This document shows, one piece after another, positions 62,759 to 64,000 of a stretch of DNA of 64,000 nucleotides (position 1 is its first letter; each line of letters begins with the position of its first letter). Below the pieces are notes generated by a model. That model was not told where the DNA came from and made no database searches. It worked only from the letters and a program-made list of their open reading frames with translations. The position numbers and the translations under genes were made by a program. Source of the DNA: Tenacibaculum todarodis (lineage in GTDB: Bacteria > Bacteroidota > Bacteroidia > Flavobacteriales > Flavobacteriaceae); the NCBI RefSeq assembly GCF_001889045.1, contig NZ_CP018155.1:925001-989000 (forward strand). Reading direction: 5' to 3'.

Positions 62759-64000
62759 TTATTTTAATTTTTCTCGAAGTGTTTTTCTATCAATTTGAAG
62801 AATTTTTGCAGCTTTAGTTTTGTTATTATTTGTTGCTTTAAGCACTTTTAAAATATAGTTTTTTTCAAACTCTTTTAAAGATACTAGTTTCTGAGTATTA
62901 GAAAAATCTATTTGGTATTTTATGTTGTCTGGTAAATGTTCAACATCTACAAACCTATCACACATAATAATTGCCCTTTGTATAACATTTTCTAACTCTC
63001 TTATGTTTCCTGGCCAATTATAACTTTTAAGAATATCCATTGCTTGTGGAGTAATTTTTAAAAATCGGTCTTTATATTCTATACCATATTTAAATAAGAA
63101 CTTATCTACTAATAATGGAATGTCTGAAACCCGCTCTAATAATGAAGGAACATCTATTTGCACAACAGTAAGTCTATAATACAAATCTTCCCTAAATAAT
63201 TCTTTTTTTATGAGGTCTTTTAAATCTACATTAGTTGCTGCAACTACTCTTACATCTACTTTTTCTGACTTTTGAGAACCTACTCTAACCACTTCTTTTT
63301 CTTGTAAAACACGTAATAACCTTAATTGAGTAGATAAGGATGCATTACCTATTTCATCTAAAAAAATAGTTCCGTTATTAGCTGCCTGAAAAAAACCTTT
63401 CCGATCTTTTTCTGCTCCGGTAAAAGCTCCTTTTACATAACCAAACAATTCAGATTCTAATAAATTTTCTGGTATTGCACCACAATTTACTACAACAAAA
63501 GGCGATGAGGAATATTTACCCATATAATGTATAGAACGTGCAACTAATTCTTTTCCAGTACCACTTTCTCCATGAATAAAAACCGTTGCTTTGTTGTTCT
63601 TTAAACGTTCTATAACGTCCGTAACTTTTTTCATAGCTATTGACGAACCTATTAATTCTCCGTAGGGTTTGGTTTCTATTTCTTGTTTTACAACTTTACT
63701 TTTATCTATTTTCGGTTTTGATTCTAAAGATTTAAAAATAGCAGATTTTAATTCTTCCTTTGTAAAAGGTTTCGTAATATAGTCTGTTGCGCCAGATTTC
63801 ATAACATCTAAAGCTCCATGTATAGAAGGGAAACCAGTTACCACCAATTTAGGGATTTTGGGATAATGTGCAGATGCATATTTTATTAATTCCAAGCCAT
63901 CTACACCTGGCATTTGTAAATCCGTAATTAATAAGTCTATTGAAGTATCTTTTAATATTTCTAATGCTTCTTTTACTGAAATAGCTTTATAAGTATGATA
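62759..64000 (-). CDS. Sigma-54-dependent response regulator, NtrC family (5' end beyond the window)
   Basis: 414 residues visible, open to the window edge. The receiver part has the phospho-Asp in LLITDLQMPGVDGL and DYITKPFTKEEL. The AAA+ domain has GESGTGKE, ELFGYVKGAFTGAEKDRKG (GAFTGA sigma-54 contact), GTIFLDEIGN and the arginine-finger region REDLYYRL. The C-terminal Fis-type HTH is NNKTKAAKILQIDRKTLREKLK. Being next to a perfect sigma-54 promoter, it probably activates the gdhA operon. Confidence 0.93.
   Translation of the reverse strand, partial: YHTYKAISVKEALEILKDTSIDLLITDLQMPGVDGLELIKYASAHYPKIPKLVVTGFPSIHGALDVMKSGATDYITKPFTKEELKSAIFKSLESKPKIDKSKVVKQEIETKPYGELIGSSIAMKKVTDVIERLKNNKATVFIHGESGTGKELVARSIHYMGKYSSSPFVVVNCGAIPENLLESELFGYVKGAFTGAEKDRKGFFQAANNGTIFLDEIGNASLSTQLRLLRVLQEKEVVRVGSQKSEKVDVRVVAATNVDLKDLIKKELFREDLYYRLTVVQIDVPSLLERVSDIPLLVDKFLFKYGIEYKDRFLKITPQAMDILKSYNWPGNIRELENVIQRAIIMCDRFVDVEHLPDNIKYQIDFSNTQKLVSLKEFEKNYILKVLKATNNNKTKAAKILQIDRKTLREKLK

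Overview
The window is AT-rich chromosomal DNA from a member of the Bacteroidota, almost certainly a marine Flavobacteriaceae (Polaribacter/Tenacibaculum-like; genus not determinable by eye). Support: a T9SS sorting-domain protein, Bacteroidota promoters of the TTTG-N19-TAnnTTTG type (a perfect one precedes mnmE), DUF4870 and other lineage-typical families, a BT4734/DUF3987 mobile-element replication protein, and several dispersed palindromic repeats common in flavobacteria.

Layout. 1-10.4 kb is ordinary chromosome: the 5' end of pbpC with an alpha-2-macroglobulin gene, a DbpA-type helicase, miaE and small genes. mnmE (10506-11903) ends in codons for FCIGK-stop. The same six codons, differing only at synonymous positions, recur at 27795-27812 and 38377-38394. 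I read this as two genomic islands inserted in tandem at the 3' end of mnmE. Island 1 (about 11.9-27.8 kb) carries an excisionase-like gene, a tyrosine integrase, paired HTH genes, a primase-like protein and a defence operon, plus a 1.1-kb non-coding stretch and conserved element-borne genes. The operon runs: XRE regulator, two DNA methyltransferases, two uncharacterised proteins, an Fe-S-motif PD-(D/E)XK nuclease, and a long Argonaute that has lost its catalytic tetrad. Island 2 (about 27.8-38.4 kb) has no integrase. It carries a LytS/LytTR two-component system, two CPBP proteases, an S15-type peptidase, lipoproteins and hydrolases. Three of its transcription units start with the same promoter module at identical spacing.

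38.4-47.2 kb is an RNA-repair locus: slipin, a tRNA-Tyr(GUA)-like gene and degenerate tRNA-like pieces, a TPR protein, PrfH, RtcB (RtcB2 type), a second RtcB with an unknown partner, and a divergent WYL regulator. A 39-bp promoter segment containing a dyad is shared by the second-RtcB operon and the tRNA/slipin unit, suggesting one WYL regulon. 47.2-64 kb returns to ordinary chromosome: YchJ-like protein, an ABC transporter whose permease is fused to an M1 peptidase, an M42 peptidase, a NUDIX hydrolase, a T9SS-secreted BNR-repeat protein, and a TPR/LuxR regulator. The last part is a glutamate dehydrogenase operon with a clear sigma-54 promoter next to an NtrC-family response regulator that runs off the window.

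All functional calls come from reading translated sequence and motifs; no database search was run.
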